Source of the DNA: Lepturacanthus savala
Lineage: Eukaryota; Chordata; Actinopteri; Scombriformes; Trichiuridae
Length of the DNA: 64,000 bases
Assembly (NCBI GenBank): GCA_030544235.1
Contig: CM060477.1
Location: forward strand, 24,548,934-24,612,933
Direction of reading: 5' to 3'
The translations under genes and the position numbers were made by a program. This document shows positions 1-10,175 of the stretch, in pieces (the stretch's first letter is position 1; each line of letters begins with the position of its first letter). The notes beneath the pieces are model-generated. The model was not told where the DNA came from. It made no database searches and saw nothing but the letters and a program-made list of their open reading frames with translations.

Positions 1-222
1 CCAGATCTCAATCCAATAGAGCATCTTTGGGATGTGGTGGAACGGGAGATTCGCATCATGGATGTGCAGCCGAAAAATCTGCGCCAACTGTGTGATGCCA
101 TCATGTCAATATGGACCAAACTCTGAGGAATGCTTCCAGCACCTTGTTGAATCTATGCCACGAAGAATTGAGGCAGTTCTGAAGGCAAAAGGGGGTCCAA
201 CCCGGTGGCCGGTGAGTGTATA
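1..222 (+). mobile_element. Tc1/mariner transposon, 3' remnant with transposase C-terminus
   Basis: Frame 1 from the window edge reads PDLNPIEHLWDVVEREIR, the region around the last catalytic acidic residue (E of NPIE) in Tc1-like DDE transposases, which cut and paste the element at TA sites. The frame stops at TGA 124-126 and C-terminal coding resumes in other frames, so the copy is dead. The element closes with the inverted-repeat end GTGGCCGGTGAGTGTATA near 205-222. The usual short spacer before that end seems deleted. The 5' part lies outside the window. The same terminal sequence recurs at 32118-32151. Confidence 0.9.
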
Positions 223-1085
223 TCAGTGGCGATTTCTGTAAGACTGCAAGGGAAGCTGAACTTCCCCTGCCCTGTCAAAAAATAAATGGCCAAATTTGTG
301 CAGCTGTATTAACATTTCATTGACTATAAATCTGTTAGAACATGTTCATTTTTAAGACGAGTTCTTACAGAATCAGCTACTTATAAATAAATAAATGACA
401 AGTCTGTACATTCCCATACCGCTTCCTGGTCTCTGGTCAATGCATTTCGCCATAGACGCTGAGCGTCTCTGAGAGTGAATGGGTCTTTTTTTACCATTGC
501 CTCGAACTTGGCGCCCATTGGATAAATGCTGAAAATTTGAGCCCGCCCGGACGCTGAGCGTCTCTGGGAGTCAATGGAGTGTGGGCGGGGCCTGGATGGT
601 GAGCGTCCGCATGCTGATTGGATGAAAATCAGAATGTAGTGGTTATGCATAGTGATTGGAGGAAAAGCAGAATGTAGTTTGACTGACAGGTTTCAAAACT
701 ATATAACGCAGACACCCCCAGGTTCCAAAGTCATTTCAGGGGGATGTGTAACGATCGTGACTCTCTCTCTCGCGCTTGCTCGCGTGCGAGGCCAGTCACG
801 TATAATGCACGAGTTACTGTTTTGCCTGCATGCTCTCACACGCATTGCCTATTTATAAAAAAAACACTCGCATAGTATAAAAGAAGTTCCAGTAAACACG
901 TTTATGATGTACAGCAAATATGAGCTTCCCCTGTTTGAAAGATCACAAATCGCCACAGAGTCAATCATATGATAATTTTTTTATAAATCTACAAACAAAA
1001 ATGTCAAAGTAACTGCCTGAGGTGATCCTAGGGTTACTGTACTTTTCAAAAAAGTAATTCCAAAAAGTATGTGACAGAGTGCGAA
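223..1085. other. Intergenic stretch with two palindromic 13-mers
   Basis: I see no gene here. The perfect odd palindrome GACGCTGAGCGTC occurs at 455-467 and 550-562, each followed by TCTG-GAGT-AATGG, so the ~95 bp between them looks like a diverged tandem or unnamed repeat unit. The ORFs at 381-650 and 652-858 have no recognisable content. Confidence 0.4.
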
Positions 1086-1112
1086 GCGTGGAACAAGCTT
1101 TTTATTAGCGGG

Positions 1113-1484
1113 TTAACCTGCCAAAGAATTTACAGCATGGCAAATCTGTGTTTTTAGTACTATTCTGGCATCTTTGGGCAATGACGGATGGTGAACTTTC
1201 AGTATGGCCAAGACGGCAGACAAAGCAATCAGTGAAACCCCCAACTGTGTGGCCCAGTCTCTCAGGCAGCTTGCTAAATCCCCTGTGTCATCAGCAAAGT
1301 TCCTCTCATCATCATCATCATTATCACTACTTAATCCTCCACCTCCAATGTCTGTCTCAAAATTCTCAAAAATGTGTTGGTGAATCAGTGATTGTTTCAG
1401 TGGTTGAAGTTTCATCATTGTCCACATCAAGGATGTCACAGAGTTAAAGAACTGGTTTACTCTTTTCACAGCTCTTTTCCTCAA
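1113..1484 (-). pseudogene. Transposon-associated ORF remnant with LPKDAR motif
   Basis: A 123-codon minus-strand frame has an acidic run (DNDDDDE) and ends LRDWATQLGVSLIALSAVLA...LPKDARIVLKT. A tryptophan-containing segment followed by ILK-HHP-LPKDAR-L-KT is a module I recognise from uncharacterised transposon-linked proteins of fish and arthropods. Its biochemical role is unknown to me. No partner transposase sits next to it. It may be a single exon or a fragment. Family membership is from memory of the motif. Confidence 0.45.
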
Positions 1485-1604
1485 ATTGCTGCGAGTGGTA
1501 TTCCACTTCTCTTTTTCTATGACATTACTAACCTATTTGAAATGTATGCAACTTGTGCAGCTCAGCAGCAGACAGTTATTCTGAAAAATATCAATAATAA
1601 AGAC

Positions 1605-2885
1605 AACTAGACAATTCCTGCAGAAATTGTGAGAGTTGGATCAGTCCTGACAGAAATCAGCTCAGCCACCAAGCTGTGGTGTTTCCATGGTGATGACATC
1701 ACTGACACAGACCAACTGCTTCCAAGTCAAAAACTCTGAATTTTATCCTCCATGTAAGGCTATTTTCGAACGTCAGCATTGAGGAGGGTATTCTTATAAT
1801 GTGATGTCTTTGATATGTAGCTCTGTACCTCCTTAATGCATTATTTTATTTAAATTATTTAATTTATTGTATTCATGTCAGTTACATAAAAATATCTATA
1901 TATAATGAGTATACATAAAACATACTTACCCTAAAACCTTCAGAGTACATCTATGTATGTTATTAAAATCCTCATTAGATTCTAGATTCAAAGTTCACTT
2001 TATTGTCATTTCACTCCACATTTACATTCAGTCTGAAATTAAATTGCTTCTCATCATTGACATATTAAAAGAAAATGGTGATTAAATGACTAAAAAAATC
2101 AATCTATATAAAAATATATTTTCAATCACATATTTAAGAACAGTATTTCACAGCATTAATAACCAAATCATTTCAGAGGTTCAGTAAAGGTTCTTCAATG
2201 TCTCCAATCCAGTGCTGTTTAAAGTAGTTCAGACATGTTCTTAAATCAGTTCAAACCTTGGTTTGGTTGTTGTCCAGCTGGGGGGGTGGCGTGTGCTTGG
2301 GGGGTCAGGGTGTCAGTGAGTGTGTGTGGGTGTGTCGGGGGGGATTCAGTCCACTTGAAGCCCTACAGCTTGTAAAACCTGTTGATCATAGTGAAGGGTG
2401 GAGTGGGTCTTTGATGGTGGAGGTAGCTGTGTGAATGCATTGCTGTTGGTAGAGCTCCATCAGGATGAGACAGCAGCAGCAATGGTTCTGTAGGCGGTCT
2501 TCATCAGTCCTGATTGGCTGTCTTTGTTGTCCATGGAAACTGCAGCTCCTGAACAAAGAAGTGATGCTGTAGGTCAGGATGCTGTCAGTGGAGCCCCTGT
2601 AGAAGGTGGTAAAGTGAGGAGACCAGTTACCATCAATGACCATTAAAATTCTTTAGTGATATTACAGTGAAGATGCATTAACTGGAAAAACACAACCAAG
2701 CAGATTATAAAATGACTAATAAGTCTTACTCATTCTCTACTCCTGCTCCATGTTTCTCCACAATAAGTCAACGTGGTCATCGGCTGGATTTGGCACACCA
2801 TGAACTTGTCAGCAGCACTTAAATACAAAAAAATAAAACATTTAGTGTTAATGTTTGCAGGTATGACAGTATTTGGTGATAAGAC
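1605..2885. repeat. Duplicated block A1, 3' flank of Helentron A
   Basis: This stretch matches 44798-45371 + 50761-51097 + 51575-51960 nearly base for base, starting at ACTAGACAATTCCTGC and running to GACAGTATTTGGTGATA. The second copy is interrupted twice by insertions (a piggyBac and an LTR) that are absent here, so this copy holds both empty sites: TTAA at 2156-2159 and GGCGGTCTTC near 2495-2504. It includes an L2-like LINE 3' end and short AT-rich sequence on both sides. Confidence 0.85.
1985..2643 (-). mobile_element. L2-like LINE 3' end with reverse-transcriptase C-terminal remnant
   Basis: The minus strand reads YRGSTDSILTYSITSLF followed by a shifted frame with STIKDPLHPSL, the pattern at the C-terminus of L2-type LINE ORF2 proteins (FYR-S-V-SILT-SIT ... 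IIKDP-HP). It is followed ~350 bp later by ATGACAATAAAGTGAACTTT (complement of ~1990-2010), the usual sort of L2 3' terminus with a polyadenylation motif. The coding frame is broken and the 5' end is missing. It was copied together with the flanking block, with a second copy at 45190-45371/50761-51720. Confidence 0.65.
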
Positions 2886-2892
2886 AATTATC

Positions 2893-3270
2893 ACCAATTA
2901 AAGCTGCAACCGAGCGCTCAACCTTGAGAACCGCAATTTCAAGATCCGTTTAATTTCTGCAAGTACTTGACAGGCTACAAGAGTGCTCCTGTAGTACACG
3001 GCGACACCACCTCCATCCTGGGTAGCCATGTCAGGTCTGTTTGCGTAACAGACGTTTCTGTTACGAGCAAACATGTTGTATCCTCCAATTCAAATGGCTC
3101 TCGCTGATGCACAAAACGTCAGCGAGGAGGAGTTCATGATGGTGTTTCATGTCCACCATGTGGGATGGAAGCCCCTGGCTGTTGTAGTGGATCACAATCA
3201 GCGTTGGCGCAGCGGTGACCGGCAACTTGACAAAGTGCAAGAGTGGCCTTGAAGACTCGAAGGTCGGCAC
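2893..3270 (-). pseudogene. Helentron A endonuclease (APE-like), N-terminal remnant
   Basis: Minus-strand frames read LIVIHYNSQGLPSHMVDM and then YANRPDMAT-DGGGVAVYYRS, the first segments of the endonuclease-exonuclease-phosphatase fold found at the C-terminus of Helentron proteins. The equivalent region of copy B (52875-53540) continues to the catalytic GDFNE, DHIY and SYHQPV motifs. Here everything after about 2893 has been replaced by block A1, so the nuclease cannot be active. Several frameshifts are visible between 2950 and 3200. Confidence 0.75.
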
Positions 3271-4785
3271 GTCATGCCCTCCAACGCCGCCTTGATGGTT
3301 GGGTCAGCGAAGATTCTTTTCTCTTCAAAGTCTGTGATCTGCAGACCTTGAAGAGAAGTCATCCTGCTGAGGGCGACGTACAACATCCCCAGATCAAAAA
3401 CGTGCTTCAGAGAGACCACGGCAGACTGCAAGGTCATGCCTTGCACTTTGCAAGCTGTACAGCCAAACATGGGTTCCTCGACTCGCTTGATGTAAAACAG
3501 CATGTTCGTTGGCCCGAGAATCTTTTTCCGAAACTTCTGACCGGCCTCTGGATTGTCCAATTCCAGTCCGATCAGCTTCACAGTTTCGGGCAGGTCCATG
3601 TACATGCACAGATGTCTGATTGTGCAGAAAGTGCCATTGATGAGGCCATTCTCAATGTCGACGTTCCTTGTCACCATGACTCACGCGCCAACAGCGGCTT
3701 CGATGTTGTCCAGCAGATCCCTCCTGTTGCCCTTGAAGCCCAAGGCAATCAGTTCGCCTGTGCAGGGATCCTTCCGATAATCCTCCGCAGGAATGTTGAC
3801 AACAGTCAAGCCAAGGGCTGCGACGGTGGTGCCGTTGTGGGCGTCCACTTCCTTGTTCGTCGCAAAGATGTGAAGGGCATCCACCGGACGATGTTGGGCA
3901 TCGACGACACTTCTAGAGCAGAGCTTTGTCGTCGACGGAAAGCGGTTCGGTCTTCTGCTTTGTGCCGAGTCTGTTCAACAGCTTGGCAAAAGACCAGTCG
4001 GTGCCGCATGATTTCCGTCAAGGTGACCATCTGGAAAGAACTCCAGAGGTCAAGGAAATCCTCCTCACGCACACAGAGCGGCTTGGCCCTGCCAAGTGGC
4101 GGCAGCTGGTAAAAGTCCCCAAAATGCCAAGACCGACATGCCTCCAAAGGGCCTCTTGTTGCCTTTGATTTGTTGCCACTGCCAGTGCATATAGGCAAAG
4201 AGGTCCTTGGAAATCATAGAGATCTCGTCGATCAAGATTTCCGTGTTGGACGAAGTTAGGGCGTCTCTGTCCAACGCGGAAATCTTGATCATTGATGAGA
4301 TCTCTATGATTTCCATTTGCCTATGTGCACTGGTGGTTGCAACAAATCAAAGGCAACAAGCTGTTGCCGAGTCCCTGATAAGGCGGTTTCAAACTAAGAG
4401 GAAGCTTCAAGAGTGCGTGCTTCCTAAAGATGTTGTAGGCAGCGGTACCGGTAAACGCTCCAAGAAAAACAGTGGGCGTCAACATGTCGGCAACATCTCG
4501 AAATCTGCAAAGGTCCTGCAGAATCTTGGAAGCTTCCTCAAAGACACACTTAATGAGGTGGGATTTACCACAGCCAGCTCCCCCAGAAACAAAGAAATTG
4601 AATGGGTCGGGATTGAGACCCCAGACGCGCCTGTTGGTACAGTCTGCAACGCTGCAAGTGAAGTCTCTAAAAGTGGTCATCATGCGGATATCGAGAGCGG
4701 AGATACCCCTTCTGCCGCTCCCGGAAAGCGAGGTCAGAGCTGTACCATGTCTGTATATGCAATTTGTGCTGCTGCCGAAAAGCAA
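3198..4785 (-). pseudogene. Helentron A Pif1/RecD-like helicase, broken
   Basis: The Walker A motif SGGAGCGKSHL lies near 4555-4590 and Walker B appears as ILIDEISMIS near 4220-4240. The C-terminal part at 3198-3677 reads VMVTRNVDIENG..., then KVQGMTLQSAVV and LYVALSRMTSLQGL, the superfamily 1B helicase motifs V and VI used to unwind DNA during rolling-circle transposition. The frame is broken into at least four pieces (4321-4785, 4065-4316, 3681-4198, 3198-3677), and a ~100 bp inverted duplication splits it at 4152-4365. Copy B lacks both Walker A and motif VI, so the two copies are complementary. Confidence 0.88.
4152..4365. repeat. Inverted duplication (foldback) inside the helicase
   Basis: The segment around 4152-4255 (CTTGTTGCCTTTGATTTGTT ... 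AAGATTTCCGTGTTGGAC) reappears as its reverse complement at 4269-4365, separated by about 14 bp. The arms are ~100 bp and nearly identical. Copy B (54385-54465) has only one arm, so the fold-back arose in copy A after the copies split. It duplicates the Walker B region head to head. Confidence 0.8.
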
Positions 4786-5100
4786 GATCAGTACTGTACC
4801 ATGTACAGATGTAAGATTTCTTCCATTGCTGAAAAGAAATGTTGGTGCTGTACTGCTTTTGGATGTAGGACTTCATTGCAGATTTCTTCTGCTGCTGGGA
4901 AGCAAGATTGGTGGTGTACTGCTTCCGGCTATACGATTGCATCAAGGATTTCTTCTTCTGCTATAACGCAAGATCGGTGGTGTTCTGCTTCTGGCTGTAA
5001 GATTGCATTGAAGATTTCTTCTGTTGGAAAGCAAGATCGGTGTTGTACTGCTTCCGGCTGTAGGACTGCATTAAACATTTCCATCGCTGCTGGAAAATAG
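4741..5100 (-). pseudogene. Helentron A tyrosine-rich repeat region
   Basis: The minus-strand frame holds about seven copies of a ~17-20 residue unit of the form M-SYSRKQYTTDLAFQQ (variants YSTN, YSTDLAFR, YSSDLAFRERQ). This is a low-complexity linker normally placed between the acidic region and the Rep part of fish Helentron proteins. The region then jumps directly to the helicase near 4740, so the Rep domain has been deleted at this point. The function of the repeats is unknown. Confidence 0.6.
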
Positions 5101-5125
5101 CGTCAGTCCTGTACCGCTTCATGAT

Positions 5126-5797
5126 CTATGAAATCTTTTCTTGCCGGTGCTGAATGTAGCTTGCCCTCATCGCCTGCAATTTCTTCTCCCGAAATTCTGA
5201 CCGACTGGCATATTGCAGTTTTTCAGACTGACTTCTGCCAGCGATTCTCTTTTCACCAGAAGGCAGACGCTCGTTGATTGCACTTGCTCGATGTGCAGCT
5301 TTTCTGTGCCTGCTTGAGCCAAGTCTCGAAATGTACTGCTTTGTTTTCTCACGAACTACACCAATTTCAGCTCGGATCTGTGGAACGTCAGCTTCCACAG
5401 ACGCTGGTTCAGGTGCAGCATCTGGAGTGAGAACCATATCAGCTTCACATTCGGGGGTGTTCCATTCAAGAGAAACTGCACTTCTCAAGTCCTCTTGAAC
5501 ACAGCTGTGATCTGGTGCAGCATCTGGAGTGATAAACATATCAGCATCCAGTTCAGGGGTGCCCCCTTCAAGGAAAACTGCAGGTTGGAAGTCCTCGTGA
5601 ACACAGCTTTGGTCCAGTGCACTATCTGGAATGATAATTTGATCATCTTCCAGTTCAAGGGAGTCATCGAGAACCAACACACTTGGTTCTGTTGCAGCTG
5701 CTGGAGAGACAGCATCATTGTCCGCCACGCCAGGGGTCTCACTGTGATCCCTGGAAATAGGAAACGGGCATAAACTCATAGCTCGCATATGGTCCAC
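5126..5797 (-). pseudogene. Helentron A acidic repeat linker
   Basis: This 223-codon frame contains three imperfect ~33-residue repeats: IIIPDSALDQSCVHEDF, FITPDAAPDHSCVQEDL, VLTPDAAPEPASVEADV. A basic, helix-prone tail follows (QYISRLGSSRHRKAAHR). It lies directly after the OTU-like domain and before the tyrosine-rich repeats. It has no catalytic motifs and probably acts as a spacer. This frame is still open although its neighbours are not. Confidence 0.6.
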
Positions 5798-6254
5798 GAT
5801 CCTTCAAGAGCTTCTGCACATGGTCGACCAGATCGCTGAAGTCAAGGAAGGTCAGCATTATTGCAGTGCCGCTATGGTGTGGAAAACCAGTGGCTGACCT
5901 CGATTGAGAATCAAAGAAACCATAGTGGCCCGTGTCGTCACGAAAGACTGCAAAGCATTCAGGTGCGACCAAAAGAACTGCGTGGCAGACACCAAGAGGC
6001 AAGCACTGAAGTTGAGAGGCAAGGGGCAGAAGACATGTTTTGGCATCTGCTCAAGGGTCAAGTAGTTGTGTGTAAAAGTACCATCCACAATAACCTGCTG
6101 TTTCACACCAACATAGAGTGAATCTCCCTAAGAAAGCACTCTATAAAGAGAAACCCTGTCAAACTGCAACCCCTCATTGTGGTACGCAAGAAAAGTCAGA
6201 GCCATGCAGGTGCATTGACGGTTACAAGAAAAATTTCCGCTGGACATCAGAATG
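5739..6254 (-). pseudogene. Helentron A OTU-like domain, frameshifted
   Basis: The exon begins after a CAG acceptor at 6255-6257. Frames then give GVKQQVIVDGTFTHNYLT (about 6050-6106) and, shifted, FAVFRDDTGHYGFFDSQSRS and LVDHVQKLLKDRGPYASYEF (5739-6002). The FAVFRD...GFFDSHSR block is the C-terminal half of the OTU-like cysteine-protease domain seen in fish Helentron proteins. I cannot identify the full catalytic triad. Stops and at least two shifts are present. In copy B this domain is deleted and the preceding sequence is joined directly to Rep. Confidence 0.65.
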
Positions 6255-6447
6255 CTGAAATAAAGACATGCCTTTTTTCCCCCCTATCTCTAGAAGGAAA
6301 ACTTACACTGTTGCAGACATTGTAAAGCAGTACATTCCCCTAACCATGTTTTCACCAAAAAAAAACAAACTCCAATATGAAAACAATGAGACCATGGTTT
6401 TGGAAAATGTAATCAATAGCTATGAAATAAGGAATATGTAAACATAC

Positions 6448-6534
6448 CTTTGCCATCAGCTCCAGGACCTCAGGGCTAAACCACACCGGGTTCAGTGGGA
6501 TGGAGGGCACAGTCTTCTGCTTCCCCTCAGTATT
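6448..6534 (-). pseudogene. Helentron A exon, VPSIPLNPVWFSPEVLELM
   Basis: An 87-bp exon between an acceptor (CAG complement at 6535-6537) and a GT donor at 6447-6446 encodes NTEGKQKTVPSIPLNPVWF... It is matched by 56765-56851 in copy B at the same length and phase. It links the proline-rich exons to the OTU-like exon. Confidence 0.7.
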
Positions 6535-6774
6535 CTGTGTTTGTAAAGAAAAAAGGCAGAGTTTGGATTAAAAAATGCATGGGAGACAAAATATAATATA
6601 AAAACTGTTGGCATTGTAAATATAAATGGGAAACAAAAACAAAAGGGTTAAAAAAATCATGGTTAAAATTATGTGCAGAAAAAAGCTGATAGCAACGAGC
6701 AGCAGTAGGTTGTGGTAGAAAATACATTCGTTATTTCAGTAAACTTTCACAGAAACAGTATCGGGCTATATTAC

Positions 6775-7469
6775 CTTCTTGGTGGGACCCACCTGGGTCC
6801 ACCGAGGAGGGAGGGAAGAACCAGACATGGGAGCCTTGGCCTTCATGGACACTTCCCGTGAAATCCTTGGGCTTGGAGGTATGAGAGGAGTTAGGCGGGC
6901 CCTCGGTGGAGTCTGTGGAAACAATGACAGAGTTTACAACAAAATAATGCATAAGAGACACCAGACATAGCAGTAGAAAGTTAAAATACACAATACAGTG
7001 GTTATTTTGGAAACGATTAACAACCAATAACAGTAGGAGGACTGGAAGGATAAGGCACAGGGGCCTCGACCTCCACAGACCCTCCTGGTGAGATCGGTGT
7101 GGCTGCAGAAGTCTGTGGAACCAAAGACATAGTTTATATTAGAAAAATGAACGAGATATGATATGCCAGACGAACTGAATATGATGTAAATAAAGAGTGT
7201 AGGTGTTGTAATTAGACAAAGAGAAAATGCTTAAAAACAACATCACAAAAAAAAGAACAAGTTGATGTGCATTAACAGATAGCAGTGAGTTAATTACACA
7301 ACAGTGCTTATTGTGTCAAACGTTCAAACAGTGAATGTGTAACGTACCTGCTTCTTGGCCTGAGGCACACTAATCCTCCAGGAGGACTGGAAGGAGGAGG
7401 CACAGGGGCCTTGACCTCCACAGACACTCCTGATGGGACCCGTGGGGCAGCAGGCAGGGGAGGAGGCAT
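6775..7469 (-). pseudogene. Helentron A proline-rich exons (three)
   Basis: There are three splice-bounded exons: 6775-6912 (TPPRARLTPLIPPSP...WTQVGPTKK), about 7028-7112 (TSAATPISPGGSVEVEAPVP) and 7348-7469 (MPPPLPAAPRVPSGVSVEVK). All are built on a PPP-P-APRV-PGVSVEVKAPVP-PSSPP theme ending in a lysine pair before the donor. They correspond to the five-exon set of copy B. The middle exon has lost its donor side. They probably encode a disordered linker. Confidence 0.65.
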
Positions 7470-7772
7470 CTGTGGAACCAAAGACATAATTTATATTAGA
7501 ACAATGAATAAAACACACCAGAAGAACTAAAGACATTGTAAATAAAGGTACTTGTACTTGAGTTTGTCAAAAGCAGCAGTGGGAAAAAAATTACTGAACT
7601 GAATGGGAAGAAGAAGTTAAAAACAATTGGCAACACAAAAACAAAGACGTGACCACAATCATTTGAACAAACATTTAGTGCATATAAATAATCTGATAGC
7701 AGCAGCAAAATAAACACTACATTGGTTAGTGAGTCAAACATTAATAGCAGTAACAGGAAGTGATGTAGATAC

Positions 7773-8090
7773 ATTCTTGGGGGACGTCCGGGCAGGGACC
7801 ATGGCCTCCTGCAGCTGCCTGGAAGCAGCAGCAAACAGGAAGCCAACGAGGACCGGCATCCCCGTGTTGTCACTGAGGTGAACCTGTCGGAGAAAACACA
7901 CAACAAAATACAACTCAACAGCCAACCTGCATCTGGCATGAAACCAACATTTATATCTACAAACAGAAACAGGTGAACATCAACTGTGTCAGGGTGTGTT
8001 ATGTATGAAGTGTTATACTTACACCGTCCCTGGCCCACAGGTCCCTCCGGGTCAGGGAGAAGGAACGCGCCGCCGCCACGAACCTCACAT
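7773..8090 (-). pseudogene. Helentron A SGNH hydrolase, C-terminal exons
   Basis: Exon 8023-8090 reads DVRFVAAARSFSLTRRDLWARDG and is spliced at GT (8022-8021) to exon 7773-7883, VHLSDNTGMPVLVGFLF. Together they rebuild the DGVHLSD motif, the D-x-x-H pair of SGNH (GDSL-type) hydrolases. These two exons are deleted from copy B. An enzyme of this fold would hydrolyse an ester, but its substrate in Helentrons is unknown. In this copy the Ser nucleophile is mutated (see 9723-9995). Confidence 0.72.
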
Positions 8091-8182
8091 CTGTAAAACA
8101 TAAACATTAAATTAGACTGATGAAACTGACTTAAACTGACACCTGTAATACACATTACATAGGCAGAAATAGTATATGTATA

Positions 8183-9520
8183 TGTTGTGCCCACAAAAGG
8201 TAATAAACATTTTCAGCCAGATGCCTGGCTGAGCCTGGAAATTGTGATCCTTCCCCCGACAGGAAACCCAGTTTCACACCTTCAAGGAATGTCACCAGAG
8301 GCATAAAGGCACCGGCCTTTCCCCTCTTGTGCTCTCTTTTAACCTGCTCTTAATCTCTTAGGAGGCTCTCGCTCTCTTAGGCAGACTCTTCAACTCACAA
8401 GCTCCAAACTCTCTCCCGGGCTCCTGCTCATCAGCAGAGCACCACTCTGTAGCAGGAGAAGCTGCAGGACAGAAGCCTTCAGCAGCTTCTCTGCTCTAAA
8501 AGGGATTATCCAGCTACTTTCAGCGTCTCACAGACCCACAAGTGACCAAGGACTCAACAACGTCCAGCCAGCAGCACTGCAGAAACTCAGGGCTGGTGCT
8601 ACAACCAGACAAAGATTAACAAAGACAAGGCAATGTGACCTACACAATGGATCTACTCCTCAACGAACAACACAGCTGCAACAACATCTCCAGCTACTCA
8701 AGGAAGCAGAACCAGAGAGCAACCCTTCTTCTTCTTTTCCGCTGGTAACATGACTTGCGCAGAACAGAACATTAACAAACACGGTTAAACCAGACTGTTG
8801 AACTTTGTTAATCTGATGAGATCATAGGCTACAGTTCACTGTTTTAGGTTTGTAAGAAGGTTTAGTTTGATGTTAGTGTCCCAACCTGCATGCATACTAA
8901 CCATTCTTTAACATGATACCTTGAAACACACACAAAGTGACATTAAGCCTACACACACACACACACACACACACTCACATTAACACGGTCAGCCATTTTC
9001 CCTTTGTTCTTAACAGACAAAGAGCCCCACATGGCCTAGACTACATGGAACAGCCACCATGGCAGCCATCTTTGTAGTTCCCCCCCACAGATACGCACAC
9101 ACACAGCATCCATACACGCACATTCACATGTACATAGAAACATTTAGTTTAGATTGTTTGTTGTGTGTTTTTACTTTTGTATTTTTGTGAATAAATGCTT
9201 TTGAGTCATACATTCTGCCTCTTTAATGTTGTACAATAATGAATTCTGCCAACCTCTACTTTAGAACTCTGAACCCTTCAACTATTAATAGCTATTAATA
9301 TGATGGCGCTGGTTTCTATTATTAAGTTAAGTGTTAATCAGATGTCCAAATTAATAGTTTATTACAATTCTTGAGACTGAATCAGAGAATGGACTTTTCC
9401 TCTCAACCGAGAGGTGGTGCCCCGAAATTCTAAAACTTTTAAAGAATGCATAATTATTTCCAACAATTATTGATTCTTTCTGATAGTCAATTCTACCTGA
9501 AGAATTAGTGCAAGACAACA
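8183..9520 (+). mobile_element. Solo LTR (TGTTGTGCCC...GACAACA), 1.34 kb
   Basis: It lies in an intron of the Helentron A SGNH gene. It begins TGTTGTGCCCAC and ends GCAAGACAACA, so the ends are inverted (TGTTGT/ACAACA). AATAAA at ~9190 gives plus orientation. Near the 3' end GGTGGTGCCCCG (9413-9424) precedes an AT-rich tail, as in the LTR at 47418-49237. I could not find a clear target duplication (GTATA left, TTTAT right). A (CA)n tract lies at 8949-8973. Confidence 0.6.
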
Positions 9521-9587
9521 TTTATGGCTGCTGAGACTAAATCAGTAAACAGGACAAGATCTCAAAATGTTTGTAGAAATCTCTCAC

Positions 9588-9657
9588 CGTGTCCAGGAAT
9601 CGTCATCTGTGTCTCCACCTTTAATGGTTGGGTAACGTACTCAACTTCAAACATGTT
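9588..9657 (-). pseudogene. Helentron A short exon after the SGNH core
   Basis: A stretch bounded by CAG (9660-9658) and a GT donor near 9587 encodes NMFEVEYVTQPLKVETQM. It is partly kept in copy B (about 62520-62575). It sits where the middle of the SGNH domain is expected, but I do not recognise the peptide, so it could be an intron remnant with chance splice signals. Confidence 0.35.
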
Positions 9658-9722
9658 CTGAAATCAATCATGGAATTATCTAGTCATAATAAGTCATATA
9701 AACACAATAATAAGTAACTTAC

Positions 9723-9995
9723 ACTGCTGCAGGCAGCCCGGGCGGTGGTCACCAGCCTCTGGAAGTCCGTAGCCGAATCTGAAAGAGAAACTCTACGGTC
9801 CAGGTTATTACTGGGAGCCAACACAATGACTGCCTTGGGAATGTGAGGCAGAGATAAATTTCTTACCTCGACCTCTATGGCACTGGCCTTGGCTGCAGGG
9901 ACGGAGAGCAGCCCGGAGGAGATCCCCCCCACCAGCATGGCCACAATTCCCTCCACGATTGAACGCAGATGGAAATCGCCAACCATGAGGACAAA
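9723..9995 (-). pseudogene. Helentron A SGNH hydrolase, nucleophile exon with Ser to Phe change
   Basis: The exon starts after CAG (9998-9996) with FVLMVGDFHLRSIVEGIV and continues AVIVLAPSNNLDRR...TARAACSS to a GTAAG donor at 9722. The GDSH signature of SGNH hydrolases reads GDFH here, a single-base change that removes the nucleophilic serine. The NN of APSNNL fits the N block. Copy B keeps GDSH at the same place (62841-62849) but has stops further on. Confidence 0.75.
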
Positions 9996-10082
9996 CTGCA
10001 AAAGAAAAAAATTGTTTAAGATGTGCAAATCCTCTGATTGTCTGATATCAATTGGTCTCTAGAAACTGGAAACGAGCCATAC

Positions 10083-10175
10083 CTTGTCTGCTGAAGGGGG
10101 AGGAACCATGACCCTCTTGGTGTGCCTGGTGTAGAGGGAACTGGGCCAGGTCGGTGACACCTGCCACAGCCCCGA
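10083..10175 (-). pseudogene. Helentron A exon upstream of the SGNH core
   Basis: An exon with acceptor at 10176-10177 and GT donor at 10082-10081 encodes SLYTRHTKRVMVPPPSADK, which joins to the FVLMVGD exon. It is matched by 62943-63031 in copy B. It is a basic, proline-containing lead-in to the hydrolase. Confidence 0.65.

Noticed and set aside
3243..4112. 289-codon plus-strand ORF
   Set aside because: Antisense shadow of the helicase C-terminal region on the minus strand.
4207..5100. 297-codon plus-strand ORF
   Set aside because: It is the antisense of the helicase and repeat region of Helentron A; the minus strand has the helicase motifs.
7496..8194. 232-codon minus ORF rich in Leu/Phe
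   Set aside because: It runs across introns and exons of the SGNH gene in the wrong frame; splice borders explain the coding parts.
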